NCBI RefSeq assembly: GCF_937123735.1
Contig: NZ_CAKZKL010000012.1
Location: forward strand, 1 to 64,000
DNA: 64,000 bases
Direction: 5' to 3'
DNA from: an uncultured Lentibacter sp.
Lineage (GTDB): Bacteria; Pseudomonadota; Alphaproteobacteria; Rhodobacterales; Rhodobacteraceae
A program made the translations under genes and the position numbers. Every line of letters begins with the position of its first letter. Within the stretch, counting starts at the first letter, position 1. A model generated the notes under the pieces. The model did no database searches and had not been told where the DNA came from. It worked only from the letters and a program-made list of their open reading frames with translations. Below are positions 36,699 to 45,876 of the stretch, in pieces.

Positions 36699-38144
36699 AT
36701 GAGACGGCTCAGAAATGTAAAGATCGTGGCCACACTGGGGCCAGCCTCGAGTGATTACGAGATGATCAAAGGGTTGCATGAGGCCGGAGCGGATGTGTTT
36801 CGCTTGAACATGTCACACGGAGACCATGGTGAAATTCGGGCGCGCCACAAGATTATCCGCGAGATTGAGCGCGACCTTGATAGCCCGATTGCTATTCTCG
36901 CCGATTTGCAGGGGCCAAAGCTGCGGGTTGGTGTGTTTGCCAATGGGGAAGAGGAGTTGGTTGAGGGGCAGCGCTTCCGGTTTGATCTGGAGGCCCGTGA
37001 GGGCAGCAGCGCGCGCGTTTGCTTGCCGCACCCAGAGATTTTCAAGGCGCTAGAGGATGGCACGTCACTCTTGGTCAATGATGGCAAAATACGCCTGAGG
37101 GTTGAGGAATGTGGCGCGGATTTTGCCAACTGTGTTGTGACAACTGGGGGCATTATTTCCAACCGTAAGGGGGTGAATGTGCCGGATGTGGTGCTGCCGC
37201 TTGCAGCGCTTTCCGACAAAGACCGCAAGGATTTGGAGTTTGTCTGCGAGCTTGGTGTGGACTGGGTTGCGCTGTCTTTTGTGCAGCGCGCGGCGGATGT
37301 TGAGGAGGCCAAGGCTTTGATCCGCGGGCGGGCGGCTGTGCTGTCCAAGATCGAGAAGCCGACAGCCGTGAGCCATTTTGAGGAGATCCTGGCCGTATCG
37401 GACGGAATCATGGTGGCGCGCGGAGATCTTGGTGTGGAGTTGCCTGTGCAGAATGTTCCGCCGATTCAGAAACGGCTTGTGCGGCGTTGTCGGGCGGCGG
37501 CCAAACCCGTGATTGTCGCGACGCAAATGCTGGAGAGCATGATCGAGAGCCCCATGCCGACGCGCGCCGAGGTGAGCGATGTGGCGACGGCGATCTACGA
37601 GGGGGCCGATGCCATTATGTTGTCTGCCGAATCAGCTGCGGGCAGCTATCCGGTCGAGGCGGTGACCACCATGAACAACGTGGCGATTGAGGTTGAATCA
37701 GATCCGACTTACCGCGACATCATAGAAGCCTCGCGGGTGGCCAAACGCGAGTCGGTTGCCGATGGGATCGTGGCGGCGGCGCGTGAAATTGCCGAAACGA
37801 CCGATATCAAAGCGATCTGCTGTTTTACCCAATCCGGCACAACGGCACTGCTGACGGCGCGCGAGCGGCCTCGGGTGCCGATCATTGCGATGACCAGCCT
37901 GCGCGAAACCGCGCGGCGGCTGGCGCTGAGCTGGGGCACCCATTGTATCATGACCGGCGAGCTTGAGCGCTTCAAGCAGGCGGTTGTCAATGCGGCGCGG
38001 GCTGCGCAAGACGCGGGCTATGCTGGCGCGGCAGACCAGATTGTTGTGACAGCGGGCGTTCCTTTCAATGTTCCTGGGACGACCAATATTTTGCGCGTTG
38101 CACCCTGTGACCAGCGTTTGATTTTTGCATCTGATCCGGAGTAA
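36699..38144 (+). CDS. pyk: Pyruvate kinase
   Basis: A 481-residue enzyme. Landmarks are KIVATLGPASSD, DVFRLNMSHGDH, ADLQGPKLRVG, AVLSKIEKPTAV, IMVARGDLGVE and VATQMLESMIESPMPTRAEVSDVATA. It catalyses PEP + ADP to pyruvate + ATP. It is divergent from the hutG-DUF1244 pair and is followed by a small membrane protein gene. Confidence 0.95.
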   Translation: MRRLRNVKIVATLGPASSDYEMIKGLHEAGADVFRLNMSHGDHGEIRARHKIIREIERDLDSPIAILADLQGPKLRVGVFANGEEELVEGQRFRFDLEAREGSSARVCLPHPEIFKALEDGTSLLVNDGKIRLRVEECGADFANCVVTTGGIISNRKGVNVPDVVLPLAALSDKDRKDLEFVCELGVDWVALSFVQRAADVEEAKALIRGRAAVLSKIEKPTAVSHFEEILAVSDGIMVARGDLGVELPVQNVPPIQKRLVRRCRAAAKPVIVATQMLESMIESPMPTRAEVSDVATAIYEGADAIMLSAESAAGSYPVEAVTTMNNVAIEVESDPTYRDIIEASRVAKRESVADGIVAAAREIAETTDIKAICCFTQSGTTALLTARERPRVPIIAMTSLRETARRLALSWGTHCIMTGELERFKQAVVNAARAAQDAGYAGAADQIVVTAGVPFNVPGTTNILRVAPCDQRLIFASDPE

Positions 38145-38182
38145 ACTTTAAGTTGTAAAATGTTTATTAAAGGGTGCGTGCG

Positions 38183-38407
38183 GTGGACTATGATTTGTAT
38201 CTTGTGGTGGGTTTGGTGCTGAGTGTCTTCGCGGTGCCTTCGGTGGTTTCGGCGCTGTCCGAAAACAGGACACCCAGAATCGCTGCGCTTGTTGTGATGC
38301 TTGGGGGTGGGCTGGTTGTCTGGGCGGTGACCTCCAAGGCAGGCGGATATTCTCTGGATGAGATCCCGGATGTGATTGTCAGTGTTTTTGCCCGCTATTT
38401 GGGCTGA
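38183..38407 (+). CDS. Small membrane protein, unknown function
   Basis: A 74-residue protein with two hydrophobic segments (LYLVVGLVLSVFAVPSVV and AALVVMLGGGLVVWAVT) and a short hydrophilic C-terminus (YSLDEIPDVIVSVFARYLG). GTG 38183 has AAAGGG 9 bases upstream; GTG 38174 is another possibility. It lies between pyk and rpmI and resembles short conserved proteins of this group, but no family is recognised. Confidence 0.55.
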   Translation: MDYDLYLVVGLVLSVFAVPSVVSALSENRTPRIAALVVMLGGGLVVWAVTSKAGGYSLDEIPDVIVSVFARYLG

Positions 38408-38522
38408 ATACCTCTTGCAATAGGGGCAAAGCCGTCCTAAACGGTGCCTTCGTCTGCGGGACCGGCCAGAAGTGGCATGCCGAGTCGCGCATTATAGACC
38501 GACCCAAACCAAGGAGACGGAA

Positions 38523-38723
38523 ATGCCCAAGATGAAGACCAAGTCGAGCTGCAAAAAGCGGTTCAAGATGACTGCCTCTGGCAAAGTCAGAGCTGCGCAG
38601 GCCGGCAAGCAGCATGGTATGATCAAGCGCACAAATAAATTCATTCGCGACGCTCGCGGCACAACAATCCTGTCTGAACCTGATGCGAAAATCATCAAGT
38701 CCATGATGCCATACGCACGCTAA
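38523..38723 (+). CDS. rpmI: 50S ribosomal protein L35
   Basis: A 66-residue protein beginning [22 protein letters not shown], the L35 N-terminus. The ATG at 38523 has AAGGAG upstream. It precedes rplT by 12 bases as usual; infC is not in the window. Confidence 0.95.
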   Translation: MPKMKTKSSCKKRFKMTASGKVRAAQAGKQHGMIKRTNKFIRDARGTTILSEPDAKIIKSMMPYAR

Positions 38724-38735
38724 GGAGGATTTGAT

Positions 38736-39101
38736 ATGTCCAGAGTAAAAGGCGGAACCACAACACACGCACGTCACAAGAAGGTTATCAAGGCAGCCAA
38801 AGGATATTATGGCCGCCGTAAAAATACCTTTAAGGTGGCGCGCCAGGCGGTCGACAAGGCCAACCAATATGCAACCCGTGATCGCAAGAACCGTAAGCGC
38901 AATTTCCGCGCGTTGTGGATCCAGCGGATCAACGCGGCTGTGCGCTCACATGACGAAGCGCTGACATATTCGCGCTTTATCAATGGCTTGACGCTTGCAG
39001 GCATTGAAGTGGACCGCAAAGTCCTCGCCGATCTTGCTGTGCATGAGCCAGAAGCCTTTGGCGCGATCGTGGCACAGGCGCAGAGCGCGCTGGCAGCCTA
39101 A
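38736..39101 (+). CDS. rplT: 50S ribosomal protein L20
   Basis: A 121-residue protein with [41 protein letters not shown] L20 sequence and [23 protein letters not shown]. It is placed after rpmI with a good ribosome site (AAGGAGG) and followed by an intrinsic terminator at 39128-39159. Confidence 0.96.
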   Translation: MSRVKGGTTTHARHKKVIKAAKGYYGRRKNTFKVARQAVDKANQYATRDRKNRKRNFRALWIQRINAAVRSHDEALTYSRFINGLTLAGIEVDRKVLADLAVHEPEAFGAIVAQAQSALAA

Positions 39102-39127
39102 GCCAAGCTGGAAAAGCTCACGAATTG

Positions 39128-39159
39128 ACGCCGTGCTCCGAGAGGAGCGCGGCGTTTTT
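39128..39159 (+). terminator. Rho-independent terminator after rplT
   Basis: ACGCCGTGCTCC (39128-39139), GAGA loop, GGAGCGCGGCGT (39144-39155), then TTTT: a 12-bp stem with one G-U pair and a T-run. Confidence 0.88.
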
Positions 39160-39233
39160 CATTGGGCCCAAAGGGGCAGCGCGCGCTGGGGTTAACGGCG
39201 GTAGGGAGGCCCAAAACAGGGGGGGTGAAAAGC

Positions 39234-39261
39234 GTGCACCATGCGTGCACCCTGCGTGCAC
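39234..39261. repeat. Three GTGCAC hexamers at exact 11-bp period (second locus)
   Basis: GTGCAC occurs at 39234, 39245 and 39256, each 11 bp apart, between the rplT terminator and the 3' end of the minus-strand VOC gene. Inter-hexamer letters differ from the copy at 31208-31235, so the hexamers and spacing are what is conserved. A GGTTAAGG...TTAACTTAA stretch follows at 39279-39298. Confidence 0.7.
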
Positions 39262-39290
39262 CGCCCAAACACCCCAAAGGTTAAGGCAAA

Positions 39291-39737
39291 TTAACTTAAT
39301 GCAGCGTGCGCAGCCGTGCTCTCGCTGTCGCGCTCGGGCTCATCGGGGTTGCTGGAGAAGATGGCGAGTTTGTTGCCCTGCGGGTCGCGCAGGTAGCTCA
39401 CATAAAACCGGGGGCCGTAAGCGGCGCGAAAGCCGGGCTGGCCCTCGTCTGTGCCGCCTGCGCCCAGTGCGGCGGCGTGCAGCGCACGGACCTGCGCCTG
39501 TGTGCTGGCCTCAAAGGCGACCATGGCGCCGTTGCCGGCTGTAGCGGGGCGGCCATCAAATGTAGGTTTTACATAAAAGTCGGGAAAGACAGGCTGCGCG
39601 CCTGTGGCAACGGGCAGCGCATAGCTGAGCCCCTCTGCGCCTTGGGTCAGCTCGTAGCCGAGCGCTGGCAGAAACGCGCTGTAAAACTGTTTGGCGCGGA
39701 TGATATCATCGGCCCCGACGGTGACGTAAGCAATCAT
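39291..39737 (-). CDS. VOC-superfamily (glyoxalase/bleomycin-resistance-like) protein
   Basis: A 148-residue protein with the VOC opening AYVTVGADDIIRAKQFYSAFLPALGYE and YVSYLRDPQGNKLAIFSSNP near the C-terminus. Metal ligands are uncertain. Function unknown; such proteins bind or detoxify small molecules. It stands alone. Confidence 0.83.
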   Translation of the reverse strand: MIAYVTVGADDIIRAKQFYSAFLPALGYELTQGAEGLSYALPVATGAQPVFPDFYVKPTFDGRPATAGNGAMVAFEASTQAQVRALHAAALGAGGTDEGQPGFRAAYGPRFYVSYLRDPQGNKLAIFSSNPDEPERDSESTAAHAALS

Positions 39738-39856
39738 GAAGTGGCCCTTTCTGCGCCGAGCCTATGCCAGCCAGCGCGCGCAAGCAAGAATCTGCCCGCC
39801 TGCGGCGGGGCGCAGACGGGCCTTTGGCCGTATGGTGCTTTGGACAGCGTGGACGT

Positions 39857-40096
39857 CTAGAGCATGTTTACGCAGTGACGGCTGACATCGGGTTGGTTGA
39901 TGTGATGGGGGTTCTGAATGAGAACCCAGGTGACTCCGTAACCGGGCGCATGGGTGCGCGAATAGGAGCAGCCGTCATGTGTGGTGAACCATTGGCCTTT
40001 GAAGTCGGCAGAGGGGCGCATTTGCGCCTCTGCAAAGCTGCTGCCAGACGCCACAAAAAGGGCGGTGGCTGCGAGAAGTTTGGTTGCATTGGTCAT
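39857..40096 (-). CDS. Small secreted protein with two cysteines
   Basis: A 79-residue protein: signal peptide (TNATKLLAATALFVASGSSFAEA) then a mature domain of about 55 residues, GQWFTTHDGCSYSRTHAPGYGVTWVL and IQNPHHINQPDVSRHCVNML, with two Cys that may form a disulfide. The sequence looks well conserved in style but has no recognised family. It is divergent from pheS, sharing a 175-bp gap. Confidence 0.6.
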   Translation of the reverse strand: MTNATKLLAATALFVASGSSFAEAQMRPSADFKGQWFTTHDGCSYSRTHAPGYGVTWVLIQNPHHINQPDVSRHCVNML

Positions 40097-40271
40097 CGCG
40101 TGATCCTCCAGTGATGAACAGGCCCAAAAGCTGGGCGTGTCGCGGGGCAAAGCCTTGGCGCAAATCGGGCAGCTCTGTGCCCTTTGTTAACCCTTTGAGT
40201 GAAATTGCTTGCGCCTTGCGAAACGGCGCGGGGCGCGCTAGGTCAGACGCGACGCCAGACAGGTAGATGAT

Positions 40272-41345
40272 ATGGACGATTTGAGAGACAAATACATCGG
40301 CGCGATTGCCGCCGCCAAGGATGAGGCCACGCTTGAAGAGCTGCGCCTTGCGGCTGTGGGCAAGAAGGGCGAAGTGAGCCTTCAGATGCGCGAGCTGGGC
40401 AAGATGACTGCTGAGGAGCGGCAGGTGGCCGGCCCCAAGCTCAACGCGCTGAAAGACGAGATCAACAGTGCGCTGGCAGCCAAGAAAGCCGGGCTGGAAG
40501 ACGCAGCGCTGAATGAGCGTTTGCGCAGCGAGTGGCTGGATGTGACGCTGCCGAGCCGTTTGCGCGGGCAGGGCAGCATTCACCCGATTTCGCAGGTCAC
40601 CGAGGAAGTCACCGCGATTTTTGCCGATATGGGCTTTGCCGTGGCCGAGGGGCCGCGGATTGACACCGATTGGTATAACTTTGATGCGCTGAACATTCCG
40701 AGCCATCACCCCGCGCGTGCGGAGATGGACACGTTTTATATGCACCGCGCAGAAGGCGACGAACGCCCGCCGCATGTGTTGCGCACGCATACGTCTCCTG
40801 TGCAGATACGCTCCATGGAAAAGCACGGCGCGCCTATTCGTGTGATCTGCCCTGGCGGTGTGTATCGCGCGGATTATGACCAGACGCATACGCCGATGTT
40901 CCATCAGGTTGAGGGGCTGGCGATTGACAAGGACATCTCCATGGCCAACCTCAAGTGGGTTCTGGAAGAGTTTGTGAAAGCGTTTTTCGAGGTGGACGAT
41001 GTGGAGCTGCGCTTCCGTGCGTCACATTTCCCGTTCACGGAGCCATCGGCGGAAGTTGACATTCGCTGCTCATGGGAAGGCGGCACTTTGAAGGTTGGTG
41101 AAGGCGACGACTGGCTGGAGATTCTGGGCTCCGGCATGGTGCACCCCAAGGTGCTGCAAGCGGGCGGGATTGACCCCAACGAGTGGCAGGGCTTTGCCTT
41201 TGGCATGGGCATCGACCGGATCGCCATGTTGAAATACGGCATCCCCGATTTGCGGGCGTTCTTTGATTCTGACCTGCGCTGGCTGAGGCACTACGGCTTT
41301 GCGAGCCTTGATCAGCCCACGCTGCATGGGGGGTTGAGCCGCTAG
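40272..41345 (+). CDS. pheS: Phenylalanine-tRNA ligase alpha subunit
   Basis: A 357-residue subunit with the N-terminal coiled coil, motif 2 in [14 protein letters not shown] and motif 3 in [19 protein letters not shown], as well as [20 protein letters not shown]. Together with PheT it forms the alpha2beta2 enzyme charging tRNA-Phe. It is followed by pheT after 142 bases. Confidence 0.96.
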   Translation: MDDLRDKYIGAIAAAKDEATLEELRLAAVGKKGEVSLQMRELGKMTAEERQVAGPKLNALKDEINSALAAKKAGLEDAALNERLRSEWLDVTLPSRLRGQGSIHPISQVTEEVTAIFADMGFAVAEGPRIDTDWYNFDALNIPSHHPARAEMDTFYMHRAEGDERPPHVLRTHTSPVQIRSMEKHGAPIRVICPGGVYRADYDQTHTPMFHQVEGLAIDKDISMANLKWVLEEFVKAFFEVDDVELRFRASHFPFTEPSAEVDIRCSWEGGTLKVGEGDDWLEILGSGMVHPKVLQAGGIDPNEWQGFAFGMGIDRIAMLKYGIPDLRAFFDSDLRWLRHYGFASLDQPTLHGGLSR

Positions 41346-41351
41346 GCTATT

Positions 41352-41429
41352 GCGCGGAGTGCCAACTCCGCGCCGCGCCCGACCCGCCCCATGGGCGGGC
41401 GCGTTCCGCACCCACCCCGTGTCGGGCGC
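41352..41429 (+). other. Structured pheS-pheT intergenic region
   Basis: A hairpin GCGCGGAGT-gcca-ACTCCGCGC (41352-41373) is followed by a longer stem GCGCCCGAC (41375-41383) pairing GTCGGGCGC (41421-41429) around an inner GC stem near CCCGCCCC-atg-GGGCGGG. No T-run follows. The arrangement could tune pheT relative to pheS. Confidence 0.55.
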
Positions 41430-41487
41430 GCCGCAAAATTGGCCGTAGACGGCCTGACAAAAACATAACCCCGAAAGGGACGGAAAA

Positions 41488-43887
41488 ATGAAATTCACAC
41501 TCTCTTGGCTGAAAGACCATCTCGACACGCAGGCCAGCGTTGAGGAGATTTGCGACGCGCTCACCGACCTTGGGCTTGAGGTGGAAGGGGTTGAGAACCC
41601 TGCCGAGCGGCTCAAGGCGTTTACGCTCGCCAAGGTGACTCATGCCGAGCAGCACCCTGATGCGGACCGTTTGCGTGTCTGCACTGTGCAGACCGATGAG
41701 GGCAGCAAGCAGATCGTTTGTGGTGCGCCCAATGCGCGCACGGGCATCACCGTGGTGCTGTGCAAGCCGGGGGATTATGTGCCGGGGATTGATGTGACGC
41801 TGAGCGTGGGCAAGATCCGCGGGGTGGAGAGCCACGGGATGATGGCGAGCGAGCGCGAGCTTGAGCTTAGCGACGAGCATGACGGGATCATCGAGCTGCC
41901 CAGCGGCGAGATTGGCGAGAAGTTTGTCGACTGGCTGGCGAAGAACGCGCCTGAGAAGGTGGACCCTGTGATCGAGATTGCCATCACACCGAACCGCCCC
42001 GATGCGCTGGGCGTGCGCGGGATTGCGCGCGACCTTGCGGCGCGAGGGCTGGGCAAGCTCAAGCCTGTGGACACCCCGAGCCTTGACGGGCAGTTCCCGT
42101 GCCCCATCACCGTGACGATTGAGGAAGATGCTAAGGACAACGGCTGTTTTGTCTTTGCGGGCCGTCTCATTCGCGGGGTGAAGAACGGCCCCAGCCCCGA
42201 GTGGCTGCAAAAGCGGCTGAAGGCGGTTGGCCTGCGCCCGATTTCAAAGCTTGTCGATGTGACCAACTATTTCACCTATGACCGCAACCGCCCCTTGCAT
42301 GTGTTTGACGCAGGCAAGGTGAGCGGCAACCTGCGGGTGCATCGTGCCAAGGCGGGTGACACGCTCGTTGGCTTGGACGAGAAGGAATATACCTTCAGCG
42401 GCGGGCAGGTTGTTATTTCGGATGACAAGGGGATAGAGAGCATTGCCGGTGTGATGGGCGGCTTGGAAACGGGTTGCACCGAGGAGACGACAGATGTGTT
42501 TCTTGAGGCCGCTTACTGGGACCATGTGCAGATTGCGATGACGGGGCGCGCGCTCAAGATCAACTCGGATGCGCGCTATCGCAACGAGCGCGGGATTGAT
42601 CCGGGTTACAACATGCAAGCGATCGAAGATGCCACCGCAATGATCCTTGAGCTCTGTGGTGGCGAGCCGAGCAATGTGACCGTTGCGGGCAAGGTTCCTG
42701 ATGTGAGCCGCGCTTACAAGCTTGATGCGAAGCGGGTGCAGAGCCTTGTGGGCATGGATATTCCCGAGACCGAGCAGCGCCAGACGCTGACGGCGCTGGG
42801 CTTCAAGCTTGAGGGCAATATGGCGCAGGTTCCGAGCTGGCGGCCTGATGTTCTGGGCGAGGCGGACTTGGTGGAAGAGGTGGCGCGGATTGCCAGCCTC
42901 ACCAAACTTGTCGGCAAGCCTTTGAAGCGGGTCGATGCGGGTGTGCCCAAGCAGATCCTTTTGCCGCTGCAAAAGCGCGAGCAGGCGGCGCGGCGTATGG
43001 CGGCGGGGCTGGGCTACAACGAATGTGTGACTTACTCGTTTGTGGACCAGAAAAGCGCGGCATTGTTTGGCGGCGGCGAAGACGCCACGCGGCTGGAGAA
43101 CCCGATTTCAAGCGAGATGAGCCATATGCGGCCCGATCTGCTTGTGGGCCTCTTGCAGGCCGCAGCACGCAACCAGGCGCGCGGCTTTGCCGACCTTGCC
43201 TTGTTTGAGGTTGGCCCCGTGTTCCACGGCGGTGAGCCGGGCGAGCAGGCTTTGCAGGTCTCGGGCCTTCTGGTGGGCAAGACGGGGCCAAAGGATGTGC
43301 TTGGCGAGAGCCGCAACGTGGATGTGTTTGACGCCAAGGCCGATGCCGAGGCTGTTTTGAGCGCGATCGGCGCGCCTGCCAAGGTGCAGATCCTGCGCGA
43401 TGGTCCTCAGTGGTGGCATCCGGGACGTCACGGCAAGATTTGCCTCGGGCCAAAGAAAGTCTTGGGTATTTTTGGCGAGCTGCACCCCAAGGTGCTGAAA
43501 GAGATGGGCGTGAAGGGGCCAGCCGTGGCCTTTACCATCTGGCCAGAGGAAGTGCCCGAAGCGCGCAACAAGTCCGCCACGCGGCCCGCGCTGCAAGCTT
43601 CTGATTTGCAGGCGGTGGAGCGGGACTTTGCCTTTGTTGTGGATGCCAATGTCGAGGCGCTGACGCTGATCAACGCGGCGGCTGGTGCTGACAAGGCGCT
43701 GATCGAGACTGTGCGTGTCTTTGACGAGTTTATCGGCGGCAGCCTTGGCGAGGGCAAGAAGAGCCTTGCCATCACCGTGCGGATGCAGCCCATCGACAAG
43801 ACGCTGAAGGACGAGGACATCGAGGCTGTCGCGGCCAAGATTGTCGAGAAAGTGACCAAGGCGACGGGCGGGAACCTGCGCGGCTAG
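41488..43887 (+). CDS. pheT: Phenylalanine-tRNA ligase beta subunit
   Basis: A 799-residue subunit: N-terminal tRNA-binding EMAP-like domain (about 39-150, CTVQTDEGSKQIVCGAPNARTG), B3/B4 editing domain (about 200-370, RPISKLVDVTNYFTYDRNRPLHVFDA), B5 domain, the catalytic-like core and the C-terminal anticodon-binding FDX-ACB domain (RDFAFVVDANVEALTLINAAAG). Length is normal. ATG has GGGACGG upstream. Confidence 0.96.
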   Translation: MKFTLSWLKDHLDTQASVEEICDALTDLGLEVEGVENPAERLKAFTLAKVTHAEQHPDADRLRVCTVQTDEGSKQIVCGAPNARTGITVVLCKPGDYVPGIDVTLSVGKIRGVESHGMMASERELELSDEHDGIIELPSGEIGEKFVDWLAKNAPEKVDPVIEIAITPNRPDALGVRGIARDLAARGLGKLKPVDTPSLDGQFPCPITVTIEEDAKDNGCFVFAGRLIRGVKNGPSPEWLQKRLKAVGLRPISKLVDVTNYFTYDRNRPLHVFDAGKVSGNLRVHRAKAGDTLVGLDEKEYTFSGGQVVISDDKGIESIAGVMGGLETGCTEETTDVFLEAAYWDHVQIAMTGRALKINSDARYRNERGIDPGYNMQAIEDATAMILELCGGEPSNVTVAGKVPDVSRAYKLDAKRVQSLVGMDIPETEQRQTLTALGFKLEGNMAQVPSWRPDVLGEADLVEEVARIASLTKLVGKPLKRVDAGVPKQILLPLQKREQAARRMAAGLGYNECVTYSFVDQKSAALFGGGEDATRLENPISSEMSHMRPDLLVGLLQAAARNQARGFADLALFEVGPVFHGGEPGEQALQVSGLLVGKTGPKDVLGESRNVDVFDAKADAEAVLSAIGAPAKVQILRDGPQWWHPGRHGKICLGPKKVLGIFGELHPKVLKEMGVKGPAVAFTIWPEEVPEARNKSATRPALQASDLQAVERDFAFVVDANVEALTLINAAAGADKALIETVRVFDEFIGGSLGEGKKSLAITVRMQPIDKTLKDEDIEAVAAKIVEKVTKATGGNLRG

Positions 43888-43909
43888 GCCAAGCCTGAAG
43901 GGGCAAGTG

Positions 43910-44545
43910 ATGGTGGATAGTAAAAAGTTCTGGGACCGGATGGCGCCGAAATACGCCGAGAGCCCCATGCGCAGTGTCAAGGACTACGAGCACACGCTGG
44001 CCATCACCAAGAGCTATCTTGCGCCCGACATGCGGGTGCTGGAGCTGGGCTGCGGCACGGGGACAACCGCGCTGAGCCTTGCGCCGCTGGTGGGGCAGTA
44101 TATCGGCACGGACCAGTCGGGCGAGATGATCCGTATTGCGCGCGAGAAGGCGGAAGAGGCGGGGCTTTCCAACCTGAGTTTTCTGGCTCTGAGTGCGCAG
44201 GAAAGCACCCAGCGGGACGAGCGCTTTGATGTGGTGATGGGGTTTAACCTGTTTCACCTCACCCCCGACCCTGAGGGGCTAATGCGCGATATTTTTGCCC
44301 TGCTCGCGCCGGGTGGGCTGATGATCAGCAAGACGCCTTGCTTGGCGGACCGCGCCTTTGGCTGGAAGCGGTTTCTGGTGCGGGCCATTTTGCCTTTGCT
44401 CAAGCGGATCGGCAAAGCGCCACAGGTGGGGCTGTGGCGGATTGCGGATGTGGACCGGCTGATCGACGGCGCGGGCTTTGAGACGGTTGAGGCCGGCAAC
44501 TGGCCCGCCATTTCGCGCTATGTTGTGGCGCGCAAACTAGAGTGA
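43910..44545 (+). CDS. Class I SAM-dependent methyltransferase
   Basis: A 211-residue methyltransferase with motif I VLELGCGTGTTALSLAP (about 44-60), post-I Asp in YIGTDQSGEM, motif IV FDVVMGFNLFHLT and the motif VI region PGGLMISKTP. ATG 43910 sits after AAGGGGC; a GTG one codon earlier is equally possible. Substrate unknown. It lies 22 bases after pheT and 10 bases before the YtoQ gene, all on the same strand. Confidence 0.85.
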   Translation: MVDSKKFWDRMAPKYAESPMRSVKDYEHTLAITKSYLAPDMRVLELGCGTGTTALSLAPLVGQYIGTDQSGEMIRIAREKAEEAGLSNLSFLALSAQESTQRDERFDVVMGFNLFHLTPDPEGLMRDIFALLAPGGLMISKTPCLADRAFGWKRFLVRAILPLLKRIGKAPQVGLWRIADVDRLIDGAGFETVEAGNWPAISRYVVARKLE

Positions 44546-44555
44546 GGATAGCGAA

Positions 44556-44999
44556 ATGAAAGTTTATTTGAGCGGCGAAATTCACACCGATTGGCGCGAG
44601 CAGGTCATTGCGGCCTGTGAGGGGCTGGATGTGCGCTTCAGCGCGCCTGTGACCGACCATGCGGCCTCTGACGATTGTGGTGTGGCCATTCTGGGCGCGG
44701 AGGCAGACAAGTTTTGGCATGACCGCAAGGGGGCAAGTGTGAACGCCATCCGCACGCGCAAGGCGATTGGTGAGGCGGATGTTGTGGTTGTGCGCTTTGG
44801 GGCGCAATACAAGCAGTGGAACGCGGCCTTTGATGCGGGCTATGCGAGCGCGCTGGGCAAGAGCCTGATCATCTTGCAGCAGCCTGAGCATGACCACGCC
44901 TTGAAAGAGGTTGACGCCGCCGCGCTGGCCGTGGCGCGCAAGCCTGAAGAGGTGGCGCAGATCCTGCGCTATGTGCTCACTGGCACGTTGCCGGGCTAA
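44556..44999 (+). CDS. YtoQ-family protein
   Basis: A 147-residue protein of the YtoQ family (VYLSGEIHTDWREQVIAAC, ASVNAIRTRKAIGEADVVVVRFGAQYKQWNAAFDAGYASALGKSLIIL). The fold resembles nucleoside 2-deoxyribosyltransferases, suggesting binding of nucleosides, but no activity is known to me. It follows the methyltransferase gene closely. Confidence 0.88.
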   Translation: MKVYLSGEIHTDWREQVIAACEGLDVRFSAPVTDHAASDDCGVAILGAEADKFWHDRKGASVNAIRTRKAIGEADVVVVRFGAQYKQWNAAFDAGYASALGKSLIILQQPEHDHALKEVDAAALAVARKPEEVAQILRYVLTGTLPG

Positions 45000-45112
45000 G
45001 GGGAAGCCGGCCCTTGTTTTCCCATAAAATTCTGCCTGTTTTTTGCACAATGTGTTAACATGTGCTGCGCCATGAGCGTGAGAACAGAGTAAATCAGGGA
45101 CGAGTGAAACCT

Positions 45113-45547
45113 ATGCTAAACGAATTTAAGGACTTTATTGCCAAGGGCAATGTGATGGACATGGCCGTCGGGATCATCATCGGCGCCGCCTTCACGGCGA
45201 TTGTCAGCTCTTTGGTGGCCGATCTTATCAACCCGATTATCGGCCTTGCCTTGGGTGGTGTCGACTTTAGCAACATGTATGCGGTGCTGTCTGGCGCTGT
45301 GGCTGAGGGCGCTTCGCTTGAGGCTGCGCGCGAAAGCGGTGCGGCGGTCTTTGCCTATGGTAGCTTCATTATGGCGGTGATCAATTTCCTGATCATTGCC
45401 TTTGTGGTCTTCATGCTGGTTCGTTCTGTGAACAAGGTGAAAGACGCGGCCAAGGCAGAAGAAGAGGCGCCCGCAGAGGCGGCTCCGGCGGGCCCGACAG
45501 AGCTGGATCTGCTCGCGGAAATCCGCGATGCGCTCGCCAAGAAGTAG
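45113..45547 (+). CDS. mscL: Large-conductance mechanosensitive channel
   Basis: A 144-residue protein with the MscL N-terminus [20 protein letters not shown], the pore helix [19 protein letters not shown], a short periplasmic loop, a second helix ([19 protein letters not shown]) and a C-terminal coiled coil. ATG 45113 gives the family N-terminus. It relieves turgor on osmotic downshock. Confidence 0.95.
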   Translation: MLNEFKDFIAKGNVMDMAVGIIIGAAFTAIVSSLVADLINPIIGLALGGVDFSNMYAVLSGAVAEGASLEAARESGAAVFAYGSFIMAVINFLIIAFVVFMLVRSVNKVKDAAKAEEEAPAEAAPAGPTELDLLAEIRDALAKK

Positions 45548-45570
45548 GCGCACAGGAGCCTGTCCAAACG

Positions 45571-45603
45571 GCAAGGGGTGGCTTTTTGCAGCAGGCCCCT
45601 TGC
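45571..45603. other. Inverted repeat after mscL
   Basis: GCAAGGGG (45571-45578) pairs with CCCCTTGC (45596-45603) around a 17-base loop containing CTTTTTGC. It could help end mscL transcription, but no T-run follows the stem. Confidence 0.4.
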
Positions 45604-45679
45604 AATTTGAACATTTGGGGAAGTTTTGTGTTTGACTCCGCTGCAAGGCTTGGCTAATTCGCCTGCACCGGTTGTGACT

Positions 45680-45756
45680 GGCGTGATAGCTCAGTTGGTT
45701 AGAGCACAGCACTCATAATGCTGGGGTCGGTGGTTCAAGTCCACCTCACGCTACCA
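45680..45756 (+). tRNA. tRNA-Met (anticodon CAT)
   Basis: Acceptor GGCGTGA pairs with TCACGCT (position 1-72 G-U), D-arm AGCTCAGTTGGTTAGAGC, anticodon stem CAGCA/TGCTG with loop CTCATAA (CAT), T-arm GGTTCAAGTCC, and encoded CCA. Length 77 nt. Elongator methionine is likely; CAT could also belong to a lysidine-modified Ile tRNA, but the sequence pattern favours Met. Confidence 0.94.
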
Positions 45757-45770
45757 CAATCTGACCTTAA

Positions 45771-45800
45771 AAAGCCCCGTGCGATTGCGCGGGGTTTTTT
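45771..45800 (+). terminator. Rho-independent terminator after tRNA-Met
   Basis: AGCCCCGTGC (45773-45782), loop GATT, GCGCGGGGTT (45787-45796), then a run of T: stem of 10 pairs including G-U pairs. It lies 15 bases beyond the tRNA. Confidence 0.85.
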
Positions 45801-45816
45801 GGTTTGGTGATGGGGT

Positions 45817-45837
45817 GGTGCGCAGTGAATGCGCACC
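45817..45837. repeat. GGTGCGCA...TGCGCACC palindromic repeat, single copy
   Basis: Same 21-bp palindromic unit with CCCTACGG flank as at 46623-46745 and 30145-30165, here between the tRNA-Met terminator and the end of the msrQ-like gene. Confidence 0.75.
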
Positions 45838-45876
45838 CTACGGGGTGTTGGACCCGTGGTGCGCGCTTTGGGTGTT

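Noticed and set aside
45680..45756. tRNA-Ile(CAT) instead of tRNA-Met
   Set aside because: CAT tRNAs can be Ile after lysidine formation, but the acceptor and anticodon stems here look like the elongator Met type; without a model search it remains less likely.
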